64,000 nucleotides of DNA from Bacillota bacterium (GCA_009777485.1 WRLT01000001.1:310001-374000); one strand, 5' to 3'. Shown: positions 24,034-32,714, counted from the first letter of the stretch. The notes: a model not told the origin generated them from the letters alone. Made by a program: numbers and translations.

Positions 24034-24525
24034 TTAATCTAAAATATCCTCGTAACTGCAATCTAAAACGCGGCATAGCTTTTTTAGGGTTACTAAGCTT
24101 GGAAAGGCTCTGCCCGATTGATATTGTGAAAGCGTAGAGGAATGTATGCCCACTTCGTGCGCGATTTGACTTTTGCTTTTTAGCAGTGCGGCAGCGAATT
24201 GAACACGGTTTCTACGGCGAAAATGCCAAAATTACGTGCGTCAACTCTCTCTTGCAATACGTCTAGTATTGCTGTGTTCGGTTTCCTTCGTAATTTTGGC
24301 ATTTTCGCCGTAGAAACTGCACGCATCTTTAAGCCTAAGATATTAGATGGCTTTTCCGTCAAATTCGCACCAAAGTGTGCTGGATGCACATAAACGGTGC
24401 GAATTTGACGGAAAAGCCGCAAATAGATAGGCTTAAAGACGTGTTCAATTCGCTGCCGCACTGCTTAGTGAGGTGTTAATTTGCTCACAAATGTTTTTAG
24501 TTATTTTTGCCCATTGCGTATCCAT
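24034..24525 (-). pseudogene. XRE-family regulator split by a palindromic element
   Basis: The N-terminal piece (ATG 24525, MDTQWAKITKNICEQINTS) and the C-terminal piece (SKSQIAHEVGIHSSTLSQYQ to the stop at 24034, ending SYEDILD) lie on either side of the 282-bp element at 24183-24464. Removing the element and one TTA copy joins the pieces in frame as ...NTSLKSKSQIAHEV..., a normal 68-residue helix-turn-helix protein. GGCATTGCC sites just upstream look like its operators. As it stands the product is truncated, unless the element is excised. Confidence 0.85.
24183..24464. mobile_element. Cloverleaf-like palindromic MITE-type element with TTA target duplication
   Basis: The terminal inverted repeats are 25 bp and perfect (24183-24207 with 24440-24464, starting GCAGTGCGGCAGCG). 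Inside are a 29-bp perfect hairpin stem (24208-24236 with 24289-24317), a 12-bp stem (24326-24337 with 24428-24439) and a 23-bp perfect stem (24349-24371 with 24396-24418). Direct repeats of TTA (24180-24182, 24465-24467) flank it. There is no open frame for a transposase, so it would move by means of proteins encoded elsewhere. Confidence 0.85.
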
Positions 24526-24543
24526 TCTGTATATATATTATTA

Positions 24544-24590
24544 GGCATTGCCAAAATATGCTTGACATTTGGGCATTGCCCAGATAAACA
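24544..24590 (+). promoter_or_regulatory. Rightward promoter and paired GGCATTGCC operators
   Basis: GGCATTGCC occurs at 24544-24552 and, extended to GGGCATTGCCC, at 24571-24581. TTGACA (24562-24567) and TAAACA (24585-24590) are 17 bases apart, with the second site in the spacer. The sites are probably those of the split XRE repressor, whose loss would release this promoter. Confidence 0.55.
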
Positions 24591-24605
24591 AAAGCCCTTA
24601 AACAA

Positions 24606-24668
24606 ATGATAAAAGAAATTAACGCACTACTATTTTCGCAAGGTTTAGATATTAAAGAATACAGCTAA
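24606..24668 (+). CDS. Possible 20-residue peptide downstream of the XRE-controlled promoter
   Basis: A short frame (MIKEINALLFSQGLDIKEYS) follows the divergent promoter. The ribosome site is poor. It might be a small effector or the relic of a longer gene. The rest of 24526-24756 holds the operators and the EcfA1 promoter. Confidence 0.25.
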   Translation: MIKEINALLFSQGLDIKEYS

Positions 24669-24713
24669 ATTTATTTGCCCGTTATTAAATCTGCGCTAGG
24701 CGGCTAAAAATAT

Positions 24714-24742
24714 TTTACCTGTGGATTAAAATGTGTTATAAT
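24714..24742 (+). promoter_or_regulatory. Promoter of the ecfA1-ecfA2-ecfT operon
   Basis: TTTACC is followed after 17 bases by a perfect TATAAT ending 14 bases before ATG 24757. The leader would be only about 7 bases and has no Shine-Dalgarno, so this is a near-leaderless message. Confidence 0.65.
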
Positions 24743-24756
24743 GCAAAAATACTGAG

Positions 24757-25602
24757 ATGGGCATTATTACATTTAACAACGTAAGCTATACCTATAACGC
24801 AGGAACAGAAGATGCGGTTTCGGCGGTGAAGGGCGTGTCGTTTGAAATTAACGAGGGCGAGTTTGTGGCGTTGGCGGGTCATAACGGTTCGGGCAAGTCT
24901 ACTTTGGCTAAGCTTGCTAACGGCTTACTGCTTCCGCGAAAGGGGCGCGTTACGGTAGACGGCATTGACACCTTTGATAAAAAGCGTATTTTTGATGTGC
25001 GCCGCACGGCGGGCGTGGTTTTTCAAAACCCCGACAACCAAATGGTGGCGTCTATTATAGAGGACGATGTAGCTTTCGGTCCCGAAAACATCGGGCTTGC
25101 CCCTAGAGAAATCCGTGCGCGCGTAGACTGGGCGTTAGACGCGGTAGGTATGCGCGCGTACGCAAAGGCTACTCCGTTTAGGCTTTCGGGCGGACAAAAG
25201 CAGCGCGTGGCGATTGCGGGCGTGCTTGCCTTAAAGCCGCGCGTAATGATTTTGGACGAATCTACCGCTATGCTGGACCCTATCGGCCGAGAAGAAGTAA
25301 TGACGGTTATTAAAAAGCTGAACCGCGACGAAAACGTAACCATTGTTTTAATTACGCATTTTATGGAGGAGGCTGCGCAAGCCGACCGCATCATCGTACT
25401 GAATGACGGAAAAATCGCGCTAAGCGGCGGGCGCGAAATTTTTAGCCGTGCGGACGAGCTTGCCGCTATCGGGCTGGATGTTCCGCTTCCCTCCCGCATT
25501 GCGCGGCGGCTGCAAGAAAACGGGTTAGAATTGCCCGACGGTATTGTTACGCAAGACGACCTTATTAACGCGTTGGAGGTGTGCGCCAAAAAATGCCCGT
25601 AG
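24757..25602 (+). CDS. ecfA1: ECF transporter ATPase A1
   Basis: This 281-residue ABC ATPase powers vitamin or metal uptake by energy-coupling-factor transporters. Walker A is GHNGSGKST, the Q-loop VFQNPDNQMV is typical of EcfA, the signature is LSGGQKQR and Walker B is VMILDESTAMLD. The C-terminal DLPLPSRIA-like region (GLDVPLPSRIARRL) is the EcfT-interacting part. It leads the EcfA1-EcfA2-EcfT operon. No S component is encoded here, so the module is probably shared by several unlinked S components. Confidence 0.93.
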   Translation: MGIITFNNVSYTYNAGTEDAVSAVKGVSFEINEGEFVALAGHNGSGKSTLAKLANGLLLPRKGRVTVDGIDTFDKKRIFDVRRTAGVVFQNPDNQMVASIIEDDVAFGPENIGLAPREIRARVDWALDAVGMRAYAKATPFRLSGGQKQRVAIAGVLALKPRVMILDESTAMLDPIGREEVMTVIKKLNRDENVTIVLITHFMEEAAQADRIIVLNDGKIALSGGREIFSRADELAAIGLDVPLPSRIARRLQENGLELPDGIVTQDDLINALEVCAKKCP

Positions 25603-26462
25603 TGATAGAAAATTTAAATTTTACCTATTCTAAGAAAAGCGCGTATGAAAACCATGCGTTAAAGGATATCAATTTGCGCATAGAGGACGGCGAGTTTTTT
25701 GGTATTATCGGGCATACGGGCAGCGGCAAAACTACGCTTATCGGGCATTTAAACGCGCTGCTGCGCATTCAAGCGGGCAGTATCACCGTAGACGACATAG
25801 TAATCACGCCCAAAAATAAAAAGAAATTAGATTTTAAAAAGCTGCGCGCTACGCTGGGTATGGTGTTTCAGTACCCCGAACATCAGCTGTTTGACGAAAC
25901 GGTAGAAAGAGATGTATCGTACGGGCCGAAAAACTTAAAGCTTAGCAAAGAGGAAGTTGCCGCGCGCGCCAAAGAGGCTATTGAAATGGTGGGGCTTAAC
26001 TACGAAGAAATTAAAAACCGTTCGCCCTTTGATTTGTCGGGCGGACAAAAACGCCGCGCCGCCATTGCGGGCGTACTGGCGATGCACCCTAAAATTTTGG
26101 TGTTAGACGAACCTACCGCAGGCTTAGACCCGCGCGGAAAAAAAGAAATCTTAGAATTGATTAGTTCTATCCGCACAAAAATATGCCCTACGGTAATTAT
26201 GATTTCGCATAATATGGACGAAATTGCCGCCCTTGCCGACCGCATTGCCGTAATGCACGAGGGTAAGCTTGTGTGCGTAAAAAAGCCGTGCGAATTGTTT
26301 TCGGAAACTAGATTGTTGGACAGGTTAAACATTAAAATGCCGCAAGTTACCGAAATTGCCCTGCGTCTTGCAAAAGCGGGCATTTCTGTCGGCAAAGGAA
26401 TTGTGCGCGAGGACGAATTGACAGCGGCCATTTTATCCGCCGTAAAAGGAGGGATAAGCTAA
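25593..26462 (+). CDS. ecfA2: ECF transporter ATPase A2
   Basis: The second ATPase of the ECF module has Walker A GHTGSGKTT, Q-loop VFQYPEHQLFDETV, signature LSGGQKRR and Walker B ILVLDEPTAGLD. The Q-loop with YPEHQLF separates it from EcfA1. ATG 25593 has GGAGG upstream at 13 bases; an in-frame GTG at 25581 would be too close to it. The gene overlaps the end of ecfA1 by 10 bases, so the pair is translationally coupled. Confidence 0.93.
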   Translation: MPVVIENLNFTYSKKSAYENHALKDINLRIEDGEFFGIIGHTGSGKTTLIGHLNALLRIQAGSITVDDIVITPKNKKKLDFKKLRATLGMVFQYPEHQLFDETVERDVSYGPKNLKLSKEEVAARAKEAIEMVGLNYEEIKNRSPFDLSGGQKRRAAIAGVLAMHPKILVLDEPTAGLDPRGKKEILELISSIRTKICPTVIMISHNMDEIAALADRIAVMHEGKLVCVKKPCELFSETRLLDRLNIKMPQVTEIALRLAKAGISVGKGIVREDELTAAILSAVKGGIS

Positions 26463-26465
26463 GCT

Positions 26466-27308
26466 ATGCGCGATATCTCTTTTGGGCAATATTATGCCGC
26501 TGAGTCGGTTGTACATCGTCTAGACCCGCGGTTAAAGCTGATTTTGACTATCGCTTATATGGTGCTGGTGTTTTTTATCCAAACGTTTTTCGGCTTTGGC
26601 ATACTGTTTGTTTTTGTGTTGGCGGTAACTTTTTCGGCGCGTATTCCGCCGCTTAGGCTGCTGCGCAGCTTGCGCACCATTTTAATTTTACTGCTGTTTA
26701 CCATTTCGATTACGCTGCTGTTCTACCATAATTCTGCCGAAACGCCTATCGCGGAGTGGTGGATATTCAGCTTTTACCGCAGCGGCTTTATTAACTCCGG
26801 GCTTTTGGCGTGCCGTTTGGTGCTGCTGATTATAGGCCCTACCCTGCTTACGCTTACCACCACGCCCGTATCGCTGACGGACGCAATCGAAAGCCTGTTA
26901 AAGCCGCTTTCATGGATTAAAATTCCTGTACATGCGTTTGCTATGATTATGAGTATCGCGCTACGGCTTATCCCTACTCTTTCGGAAGAAACGCACAAGA
27001 TTATCGCGGCACAAAAAGCAAGGGGCGCGAACTTTGATTCGCGCAACCCTTTTAAACGTGCCAAAGCACTTATCCCTATTTTAATACCGTTGTTTGTATC
27101 GTCCTTTCGCCGCGCGGACGAACTGGCCTACGCGATGGACAGCCGCTGTTATAAGGGCGCAAAGGGCAGAACCCGCATGAAGGTAATGCGCTTTGCGTGG
27201 CGCGACTTATTTGCTTTTTTAGTATTTGGCGCCTTGTTTTTCGGCATTTTATTGCTGCGCTATAACTGGTGGAACTGGGACTGGGTACGGCTGATTACGC
27301 AATGGTAG
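26466..27308 (+). CDS. ecfT: ECF transporter transmembrane protein T
   Basis: The 280-residue membrane protein has the EcfT pattern: hydrophobic helices near residues 28-60, 68-88, 110-135 and 245-268, plus the coupling-helix motifs AAQKARGANFD and ADELAYAMDSRCY that contact the two ATPases. It begins 3 bases after the ecfA2 stop, preceded by GGAGGG. The ECF module is complete apart from the substrate-binding S protein. Confidence 0.93.
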   Translation: MRDISFGQYYAAESVVHRLDPRLKLILTIAYMVLVFFIQTFFGFGILFVFVLAVTFSARIPPLRLLRSLRTILILLLFTISITLLFYHNSAETPIAEWWIFSFYRSGFINSGLLACRLVLLIIGPTLLTLTTTPVSLTDAIESLLKPLSWIKIPVHAFAMIMSIALRLIPTLSEETHKIIAAQKARGANFDSRNPFKRAKALIPILIPLFVSSFRRADELAYAMDSRCYKGAKGRTRMKVMRFAWRDLFAFLVFGALFFGILLLRYNWWNWDWVRLITQW

Positions 27309-27324
27309 AGAAGCTTAGAGGATT

Positions 27325-27358
27325 AAAAAAACGCGCTTGCAAATGCGCAGGCGCGTTT
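27325..27358 (-). terminator. Terminator after rplS
   Basis: AAACGCGC (27329-27336) pairs with GCGCGTTT (27351-27358). On the minus strand the stem runs into seven T residues, 15 bases past the rplS stop. It may also stop transcripts from ecfT. Confidence 0.75.
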
Positions 27359-27372
27359 ATTGTAATTGTGTT

Positions 27373-27813
27373 TTATTCTGCCGCAGCTTGAACTTCGGGG
27401 GTTTTAGGGGCGGCTTCGGGTTTGGCAGCAGGCTTAGCCTCTTTTTTAGGCGCGGGCTTTTTTACGGTGATAACCTCTTTAATTTTTGCCGCTTTGCCCG
27501 AAAGATTACGCAAATAATACAGCTTTGCTCTGCGAACTCTGCCCTTGCGCACTACCTCTATACGGTCTATACGGGGTGAATGTATCGGGAAAATACGTTC
27601 TATGCCTACGCCGAACGATACGCGCCTTACGGTAAAGGTTTCGCGCACACCGCCCGACCTTCTGGCGATTACAATGCCCTCGAACCCTTGCAGGCGTTCG
27701 CGCGTGCCCTCGATAACCTTAACAAATACCTTAACGGTATCCCCTACGTTAAATGCGGGAACTTGTTCTTTCATGTATTCTTTTTCGATAGCGTCGATAA
27801 CGGTATGGTTCAT
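27373..27813 (-). CDS. rplS: Ribosomal protein bL19 with extended tail
   Basis: bL19 sits at the interface of the two ribosomal subunits. The core ([67 protein letters not shown]) covers about 115 residues. Unusually, it is followed by about 30 Lys/Ala/Pro-rich residues ([20 protein letters not shown]). GAGGAAG precedes ATG 27813. The gene is isolated, without the rimM and trmD genes that often precede it, and has its own promoter and terminator. Confidence 0.97.
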   Translation of the reverse strand: MNHTVIDAIEKEYMKEQVPAFNVGDTVKVFVKVIEGTRERLQGFEGIVIARRSGGVRETFTVRRVSFGVGIERIFPIHSPRIDRIEVVRKGRVRRAKLYYLRNLSGKAAKIKEVITVKKPAPKKEAKPAAKPEAAPKTPEVQAAAE

Positions 27814-27850
27814 AGTTTTTTCTTCCTCTGGAAAATTTAGATGCCAAAAT

Positions 27851-27879
27851 AATATACCACATACACAAATTAAAAGCAA
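27851..27879 (-). promoter_or_regulatory. rplS promoter
   Basis: On the minus strand TTGCTT is followed after 17 bases by TATATT, giving a leader of about 30 bases with a GAGGAAG ribosome site. Confidence 0.6.
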
Positions 27880-27916
27880 GCGTTTTAACGAAAGTTTTTT
27901 TAAGGGAAAAATGCGG

Positions 27917-28690
27917 CTAGTAGGTTGTAATGCCTTTGTCTGTGCTGTACTTTTTTAAATACCATAGCAGCGGCTTGGATAAATACAGCTTTCTTGCGTT
28001 TTGCGGGCAGTATTTTACGCACGCCAAACAGCGGGTGCATTTTGATTTTTTTATGTGCAGTTCGTCCGTAACCGCGTCTACGGGGCACGCCGAAACGCAT
28101 TGTCCGCAGCCGTTGCACCGCGCACGGTTTACGGCCGGTAGCGCGACGCTAAGCCGCTTGCGCAGACGCGGCGCGATATACGCAAGCGGATTTATCTTTT
28201 TGGGGATTGCCTTGCTGCCGATTGATTCGCCGATTTTGACGCGGTTTTCTATAATAGGAAAATATTCCGTCAATGCCGCATCCATATCGCCGTGCGCCGC
28301 CGCGCCGCCCGACAGCGACAGATAGCTATGCGGAACGGAGGCTTGTATGCCGCCGATTATGCTTGCGCCGCATTTTTTAAGCCGCGCCGCCAAAACCGCT
28401 AAGGCGCGGCCGCCGCACACGCCGCCGAATACTACGCAAGGAACTGCGTAGCCGCTAAACGAAACGCGCTTTAAAAATTTTTTTACCTCGCGGGGAACGG
28501 TGTGCGCGTACACGGGGCAGACAAAAAATAAAACGCGCGCGGATTTAAGCGCAGCCGCGCAATCAAACGCTTCCCGCGCTTTTGCGCGGGTGATATCGTG
28601 TATTTCCGCTTGAAAATGTGCGGCTATTTTTTTAGAAAGCTTTTTGCCGCCCGCCGTAGGCGAATAACAAATTATTTTAACCGTTGACAT
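27917..28690 (-). CDS. EFR1-type flavodoxin-ferredoxin fusion protein
   Basis: The N-terminal 150 residues form a flavodoxin-like domain ([18 protein letters not shown], then [12 protein letters not shown]). The C-terminal part has two 4Fe-4S motifs, [15 protein letters not shown] and [15 protein letters not shown]. This fusion is known in anaerobes as an EFR1-family ferrodoxin, a presumed soluble electron carrier. Its start overlaps the end of the PP-loop gene by 14 bases, so the two are co-expressed, and it could feed electrons to that enzyme. Confidence 0.85.
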   Translation of the reverse strand: MSTVKIICYSPTAGGKKLSKKIAAHFQAEIHDITRAKAREAFDCAAALKSARVLFFVCPVYAHTVPREVKKFLKRVSFSGYAVPCVVFGGVCGGRALAVLAARLKKCGASIIGGIQASVPHSYLSLSGGAAAHGDMDAALTEYFPIIENRVKIGESIGSKAIPKKINPLAYIAPRLRKRLSVALPAVNRARCNGCGQCVSACPVDAVTDELHIKKSKCTRCLACVKYCPQNARKLYLSKPLLWYLKKYSTDKGITTY

Positions 28691-30062
28691 AATCCGTCAT
28701 TACCTTATACGCGTTTGGCTTATCAAGCACAAAGCTTTGCCGCATTTCTTCCAGTGCGGTTTCTTTGTCTATGCTTTTTTGAATTGCCGCGATTATCAAC
28801 TCTAACGCCGAAAACGGTATGATGCGCGACTTCATTTCGTAAAACGCTTTAAACTGCGAATAATCCTTAACCGCCTCTATTTGACAACTGGTATGCAAGC
28901 TTTTATGCGTGCTTTCCGGCATCACGTAGCCGCAGTGCTCTACAATCAGCTCGAACGCTTTTTTGTGGTCGTAAACGCCCGAATCCGAAACGGTGTTCAT
29001 GTCGATATGCACCAGCGCAGGCATCGACGCGCGGCGGTCGCTGCGTTTTACGGATTTTTTTAACGACTTTTTAAGATGCGGGATTTTTTCCATCGAATCG
29101 CAAACGTTAGAAATCAGGCGGTTTTGATACCCTGCTATCTTTTTTAAAAAATGGTCGCCGCACGCTAGCTGCTTTGCCAAAAGCATCAATTCTCTTTGCC
29201 CTTTTTTGAACGGCTTTTTAAACAATAAAACCCTGCCGACGTTTAGCAGAAAATGCAGAAATGTATAGTTTTGAAATTTGTACGCGATTTTCGGCGCGAT
29301 GTTGTTGTAATACAGGGCTTTCATTTGCGCGGGCTCGTTGCCTAAAATCAGGTACGGCACGCGTTCTTCGCACAATAAGCCGTAAAACGCCGCGTATGCT
29401 AACGACGGGCAGGCGCAGGTATTATCCTGCACTTCGATTAAATGCTTGTACATTGCGCGTAAATCGTTGTCGGCTATTTTTCTATGTACAAATTCTACGT
29501 TGGTAAAAATCTTTTTAGCGTTCTCTATCGAAAGCTTAGCGTTTTGGGACATATAAGGAATATCCCACGTCAACGCCAAAACCCGCAGCCCTAGTTTTTT
29601 GGCTAAATAGTATAATAGGTAGCTTGAATCCTTGCCGCCTGTATAAAACAGCGCGGCGTCGAAACGCCCTTTTTTGTTAGGTTCGATAGTATTTTTTACG
29701 GGAAGAACCGAAACGATTTGCCGTTCTGTGTCGGCGCAAATCGGGCACAAGCCGTCCGCGTTAAATTCTATGCCTGGAATTATGTAATTGTTCGCGACGC
29801 ATGTTGTACAAAAAACTGCCTCCTCTAAGGTTTTCGGCGTTTCGATATAATCGGCTTTTTTTACTATGATTTTAGCGGTGTAAAGCTTTTTAAATACGGC
29901 GGAGTTTGTATCGACTGCTTCAAACGCAAGCCGACTTAAAAAGGCTCTCTCTTTTTTGGACAGCTTGATTTTATTTTTATTCAGGTTCGGGAACTGCCGT
30001 ATGCCGTAATAGATAAGGTGCTTTCCCTCCGCCTTCCACCGATTTTGCAACACATATTCCAT
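28677..30062 (-). CDS. PP-loop ATPase with N-terminal CxxC pairs
   Basis: The 461-residue protein has two Cys pairs (CTTC at 85-88, CPIC at 106-109) that suit a zinc or Fe-S site. A PP-loop nucleotide-binding motif TGGKDSS follows at 141-147, as in tRNA-thiolation, sugar-amidotransferase and PAPS-reductase relatives. The overall sequence is closest in style to the N-acetyl sugar amidotransferase/WbpG-like group, with low certainty. No Shine-Dalgarno precedes ATG 30062; the promoter at 30069-30097 predicts a leaderless message. The gene downstream supplies a ferredoxin. Confidence 0.7.
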   Translation of the reverse strand: MEYVLQNRWKAEGKHLIYYGIRQFPNLNKNKIKLSKKERAFLSRLAFEAVDTNSAVFKKLYTAKIIVKKADYIETPKTLEEAVFCTTCVANNYIIPGIEFNADGLCPICADTERQIVSVLPVKNTIEPNKKGRFDAALFYTGGKDSSYLLYYLAKKLGLRVLALTWDIPYMSQNAKLSIENAKKIFTNVEFVHRKIADNDLRAMYKHLIEVQDNTCACPSLAYAAFYGLLCEERVPYLILGNEPAQMKALYYNNIAPKIAYKFQNYTFLHFLLNVGRVLLFKKPFKKGQRELMLLAKQLACGDHFLKKIAGYQNRLISNVCDSMEKIPHLKKSLKKSVKRSDRRASMPALVHIDMNTVSDSGVYDHKKAFELIVEHCGYVMPESTHKSLHTSCQIEAVKDYSQFKAFYEMKSRIIPFSALELIIAAIQKSIDKETALEEMRQSFVLDKPNAYKVMTDYVNG

Positions 30063-30068
30063 ACAAAC

Positions 30069-30097
30069 AGCGTAACACGTTTATATAAAAAAGTCAA
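30069..30097 (-). promoter_or_regulatory. Leaderless-type promoter of the PP-loop gene
   Basis: On the minus strand TTGACT is followed after 17 bases by TACGCT, which ends 6 bases before ATG 30062. Confidence 0.65.
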
Positions 30098-30128
30098 TGC
30101 AAAATCTGCTTTTCTTGTGTGTTTTTGT

Positions 30129-30158
30129 TTGACAAGCGCGGCGTTTATGGTCTAAAAT
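30129..30158 (+). promoter_or_regulatory. Promoter of the 196-aa protein
   Basis: TTGACA is followed after 18 bases by TAAAAT. The leader carries AAGGGA about 9 bases before ATG 30194. Confidence 0.65.
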
Positions 30159-30193
30159 AGAATACAGTATTTACGCAAGGGAATGATTTTGTT

Positions 30194-30784
30194 ATGAACG
30201 CTAAAACTTTTAAATTTTATGAACTGTTTGAAGGGTTTGTTAAGCTAGACGCCGCCGCCGATAAAATGGGGCTTAGTAAGGCGTTTCGCAATTTTATGGA
30301 GTTGGATTACGCACTGGCTTCCGATGTGTGGGATTACGCGATTTTAACGCGGGAGGAACGCCTAGTAAAGGACGAACGCCTTGCAGAGGTTTTCGGGTTT
30401 GAGGTGTTAAATCAGTTTTATGCGTTTTCTAGCCAAAAATGTATAAAGTCGATTTGCGATACGCCCGCTATCCGCCGCGCGATTTATCAGTATTCTAAAA
30501 ATGCGGGGACAGAAAGTGCGCTGAAAATTTTTACAGATTTGTTGGTTACTAACAAGCTTGTCCCTGCGGAGGAAGTTTTAAAATGCTTAGCAAAAAATGA
30601 ACGTATCCATTACGGCAAAACGTTGGAAATTGTTTTAAAGCGCGTGTTTATAGAATTACTTTCTAAAAATCCCGCTAAAATAAGCATGAGTAAAAAGCTG
30701 TACGAATTGCTGTTGGTCTATGTGCGCAAAATCAAAACCGACGAACGCGCGGTATTAGAACAGCGCATTAAGGAAACGCAGTAG
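30194..30784 (+). CDS. Hypothetical helical protein (196 aa)
   Basis: The protein is predicted soluble and almost wholly alpha-helical, with many charged residues and no membrane helix or signal. No catalytic motif or family is recognised. It has a clear promoter and ribosome site, so it is a real gene. Its last 17 bases overlap the convergent murC gene. Confidence 0.65.
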   Translation: MNAKTFKFYELFEGFVKLDAAADKMGLSKAFRNFMELDYALASDVWDYAILTREERLVKDERLAEVFGFEVLNQFYAFSSQKCIKSICDTPAIRRAIYQYSKNAGTESALKIFTDLLVTNKLVPAEEVLKCLAKNERIHYGKTLEIVLKRVFIELLSKNPAKISMSKKLYELLLVYVRKIKTDERAVLEQRIKETQ

Positions 30785-32048
30785 CGGTAAATTTTCTTGC
30801 TAAGAGGTCAACCGTGCCCGCGCCTGTAAAAATAACCGTGTCGTTTTTTTTGATTATCCCGCTTAAATGCTTAGAAAGCTTTGAAAAGCTTGTATAATAC
30901 CGTGCCTTGCCGTGCGGTATTTTTTTTAGTATAGACGCCGACGTAACGCCGCGCTGAGGCTTTTCCCGCGCGGCGTACACGGGCGTAAGGTACACTGCGT
31001 CTGCTTGGGAGAGGCTTTGGGCAAATTGCTCCGCCATGTTTTTGGTGCGCGAATACGTGTGCGGCTGAAAAACAATAATCAATCGTTCTATCCCCGCTTC
31101 GCGCGCGCCCGATACAAGTGCGGCAAGCTCGGTAGGATGGTGCGCGTAATCCGAAAATATGCGCGCACCGTTTACCTCCCCTAAAAACTCGTTGCGGCGG
31201 TTTACGCCCGAATACGCCGCTATGCCCTCTGCAATTTTTTTAGGCGGAATGCCGTACACGCCCGCCGCCGCCGCGGCTGCAAGCGCGTTTAAAATATTGT
31301 GCCTGCCTTGCACACGGATTGCAGCGTGCGTTAAAAAATCGCCTTGCGCAAAAATGTCAAAGGCGTATCCGCCGCCGCTTTGCAGCACAATATTTTTTGC
31401 CGTGTAATCTAAGCCGTGCGAAAAGCCAAAGGTTATGTATCCGTTTTTTTGGGCAAGCGCGGCTAAACGCGGGTCGTCACCGAACACAACGGCGGATTCG
31501 GATTGCGCGCAAAAAGTGCGAAAAGCGTCAAATATGTCTTCTTCGCTGCGATAATAGTCGGTATGGTCTAACTCGCTGTTTAACACCACACACAACGACG
31601 GGTTAAGGTGCAGAAAGCCTCTTTTATACTCACACGCTTCCGCAATGAAAAACTGCTTCCCTCCGACGGGCGAAGGCAAGGCCGAATAATCGCCTCCTAA
31701 ATGCACTGTGGGTTTTTTGGCTTTAAAAATTTCGTACAAAATAGCGGTGGTTGTGGTTTTTCCGTGAGAACCCGAAACCGCAATCACATTTTTGTAATTG
31801 CGCGAAACGGTGCCCAAATATTGGGCACGTTCAAGCACTGGAATACCTAGTTGCGTAGCTTTTAAAATTTCGCAATTATCCGCACCCGCAGCCGTAGTGT
31901 ATATCAACATATCTGCGCCGTGTACATTTTGCGCGTTGTGGCCGTTATGTAGGATATCCGAACCTGTAACCGTGTGCCCGTCGGAGGAGGCAATCTGCAT
32001 TAAGCAGCGCATGCTTACGCCGCGCGACCCCGTAAAGTGTATTTTCAT
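30768..32048 (-). CDS. murC: MurC-like Mur ligase
   Basis: Mur ligases add amino acids to the UDP-MurNAc precursor of peptidoglycan; MurC adds L-alanine. The 426-residue protein has the central ATP-binding motif VSGSHGKTTTTA, the LNSELDHTDYY segment, RRNEFLG and the C-terminal DYAHHPTEL followed by IVFQPHTYSRT, all typical of MurC. The N-terminal UDP-binding loop reads HFTGSRGVSM, not the usual Gly-rich GIGGIGM, which is odd. A CATACT box 7 bases upstream and an adjacent GAGG leave the start mode unclear. Confidence 0.88.
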   Translation of the reverse strand: MKIHFTGSRGVSMRCLMQIASSDGHTVTGSDILHNGHNAQNVHGADMLIYTTAAGADNCEILKATQLGIPVLERAQYLGTVSRNYKNVIAVSGSHGKTTTTAILYEIFKAKKPTVHLGGDYSALPSPVGGKQFFIAEACEYKRGFLHLNPSLCVVLNSELDHTDYYRSEEDIFDAFRTFCAQSESAVVFGDDPRLAALAQKNGYITFGFSHGLDYTAKNIVLQSGGGYAFDIFAQGDFLTHAAIRVQGRHNILNALAAAAAAGVYGIPPKKIAEGIAAYSGVNRRNEFLGEVNGARIFSDYAHHPTELAALVSGAREAGIERLIIVFQPHTYSRTKNMAEQFAQSLSQADAVYLTPVYAAREKPQRGVTSASILKKIPHGKARYYTSFSKLSKHLSGIIKKNDTVIFTGAGTVDLLARKFTATAFP

Positions 32049-32097
32049 ACCTCATAGTATGCACATTGCGGCGTTCCCGTGCGCTGTTAAGCAGATT

Positions 32098-32400
32098 TTA
32101 CGACGTGTTGGACTCGGGTTCGGGCGCGTATCTTGCCCGTGCCTGTTCGTATTCCGCTAATATTGCCTGTAAAACTACTTCGCGTGTTTCAGAGTTTAAC
32201 GGATGCACAATGTCCCTAAATTCGCCGTCGGGCATTTTTTTAGAGGGCATCGCGACAAAGTATTCGCCTTCCGGCCGGTTACCCTGAATGATTTTAATGT
32301 CGTGGACTACAAAGCAGTTATCAATGGTAATGGACGCAATCGCTTTAATCTTTGCCGCATCTCTTTTTAGCAATTTGATGCGTACTTCGGTAATGTTCAT
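32098..32400 (-). CDS. spoVG: SpoVG-family regulator
   Basis: The 100-residue protein has the SpoVG pattern [10 protein letters not shown], then VHDIKIIQG, then [21 protein letters not shown]. SpoVG is a small nucleic-acid-binding regulator tied to sporulation, capsule and cell division in Bacillota. A TTGACA-16-TATACT promoter lies at 32473-32500. The ribosome site is weak (AAGTAAG). Its presence supports the assignment to spore-lineage Bacillota but does not prove sporulation. Confidence 0.96.
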   Translation of the reverse strand: MNITEVRIKLLKRDAAKIKAIASITIDNCFVVHDIKIIQGNRPEGEYFVAMPSKKMPDGEFRDIVHPLNSETREVVLQAILAEYEQARARYAPEPESNTS

Positions 32401-32472
32401 CTTACTTGTTTTTTACCGCCTTAACAAGATTTGGCGTATGCCATATTATGGAATAGTATACCCCATATATAC

Positions 32473-32500
32473 AGTATACACCATAAAAAACACTTGTCAA
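32473..32500 (-). promoter_or_regulatory. spoVG promoter
   Basis: On the minus strand TTGACA is followed after 16 bases by TATACT. A second TATACT-like box lies about 20 bases further on. Confidence 0.6.
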
Positions 32501-32548
32501 TAGGTTTTGTAAATTTTTAATGAACGCCGTTTTTGCTATTAAGACTGC

Positions 32549-32689
32549 TTATGAATACCGTTTCATGTCTTGATAACAATCGCAAATGCCGAAAGTTGCC
32601 GCGCAGTGCGGGCAATAATCTCCGCTGCCGCACGGACAATAGTGCGCGGCGGCTGCGGAGATTTGTGTGTTACAATTTTTACAGTTCAT
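32549..32689 (-). CDS. Zinc-ribbon microprotein (46 aa)
   Basis: ATG 32689 opens a 46-residue frame (MNCKNCNTQISAAAAHYCPC, then CGSGD..., ending DMKRYS) with nine Cys and two His in CxxC-like pairs, enough for one or two zinc ribbons. It lies 26 bases after the stop of the first kinase gene on the same strand. The kinases also begin with Cys pairs, so a shared role is plausible. A TACACT box ends 6 bases before the ATG and there is no Shine-Dalgarno, but the -35 is poor. Confidence 0.6.
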   Translation of the reverse strand: MNCKNCNTQISAAAAHYCPCGSGDYCPHCAATFGICDCYQDMKRYS

Positions 32690-32714
32690 GCGGATAGTGT
32701 ACCGCAAAAAAATC

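Noticed and set aside
24183..24464. Insertion sequence with its own transposase
   Set aside because: The element has ideal inverted ends and a target duplication but no coding frame of useful length.
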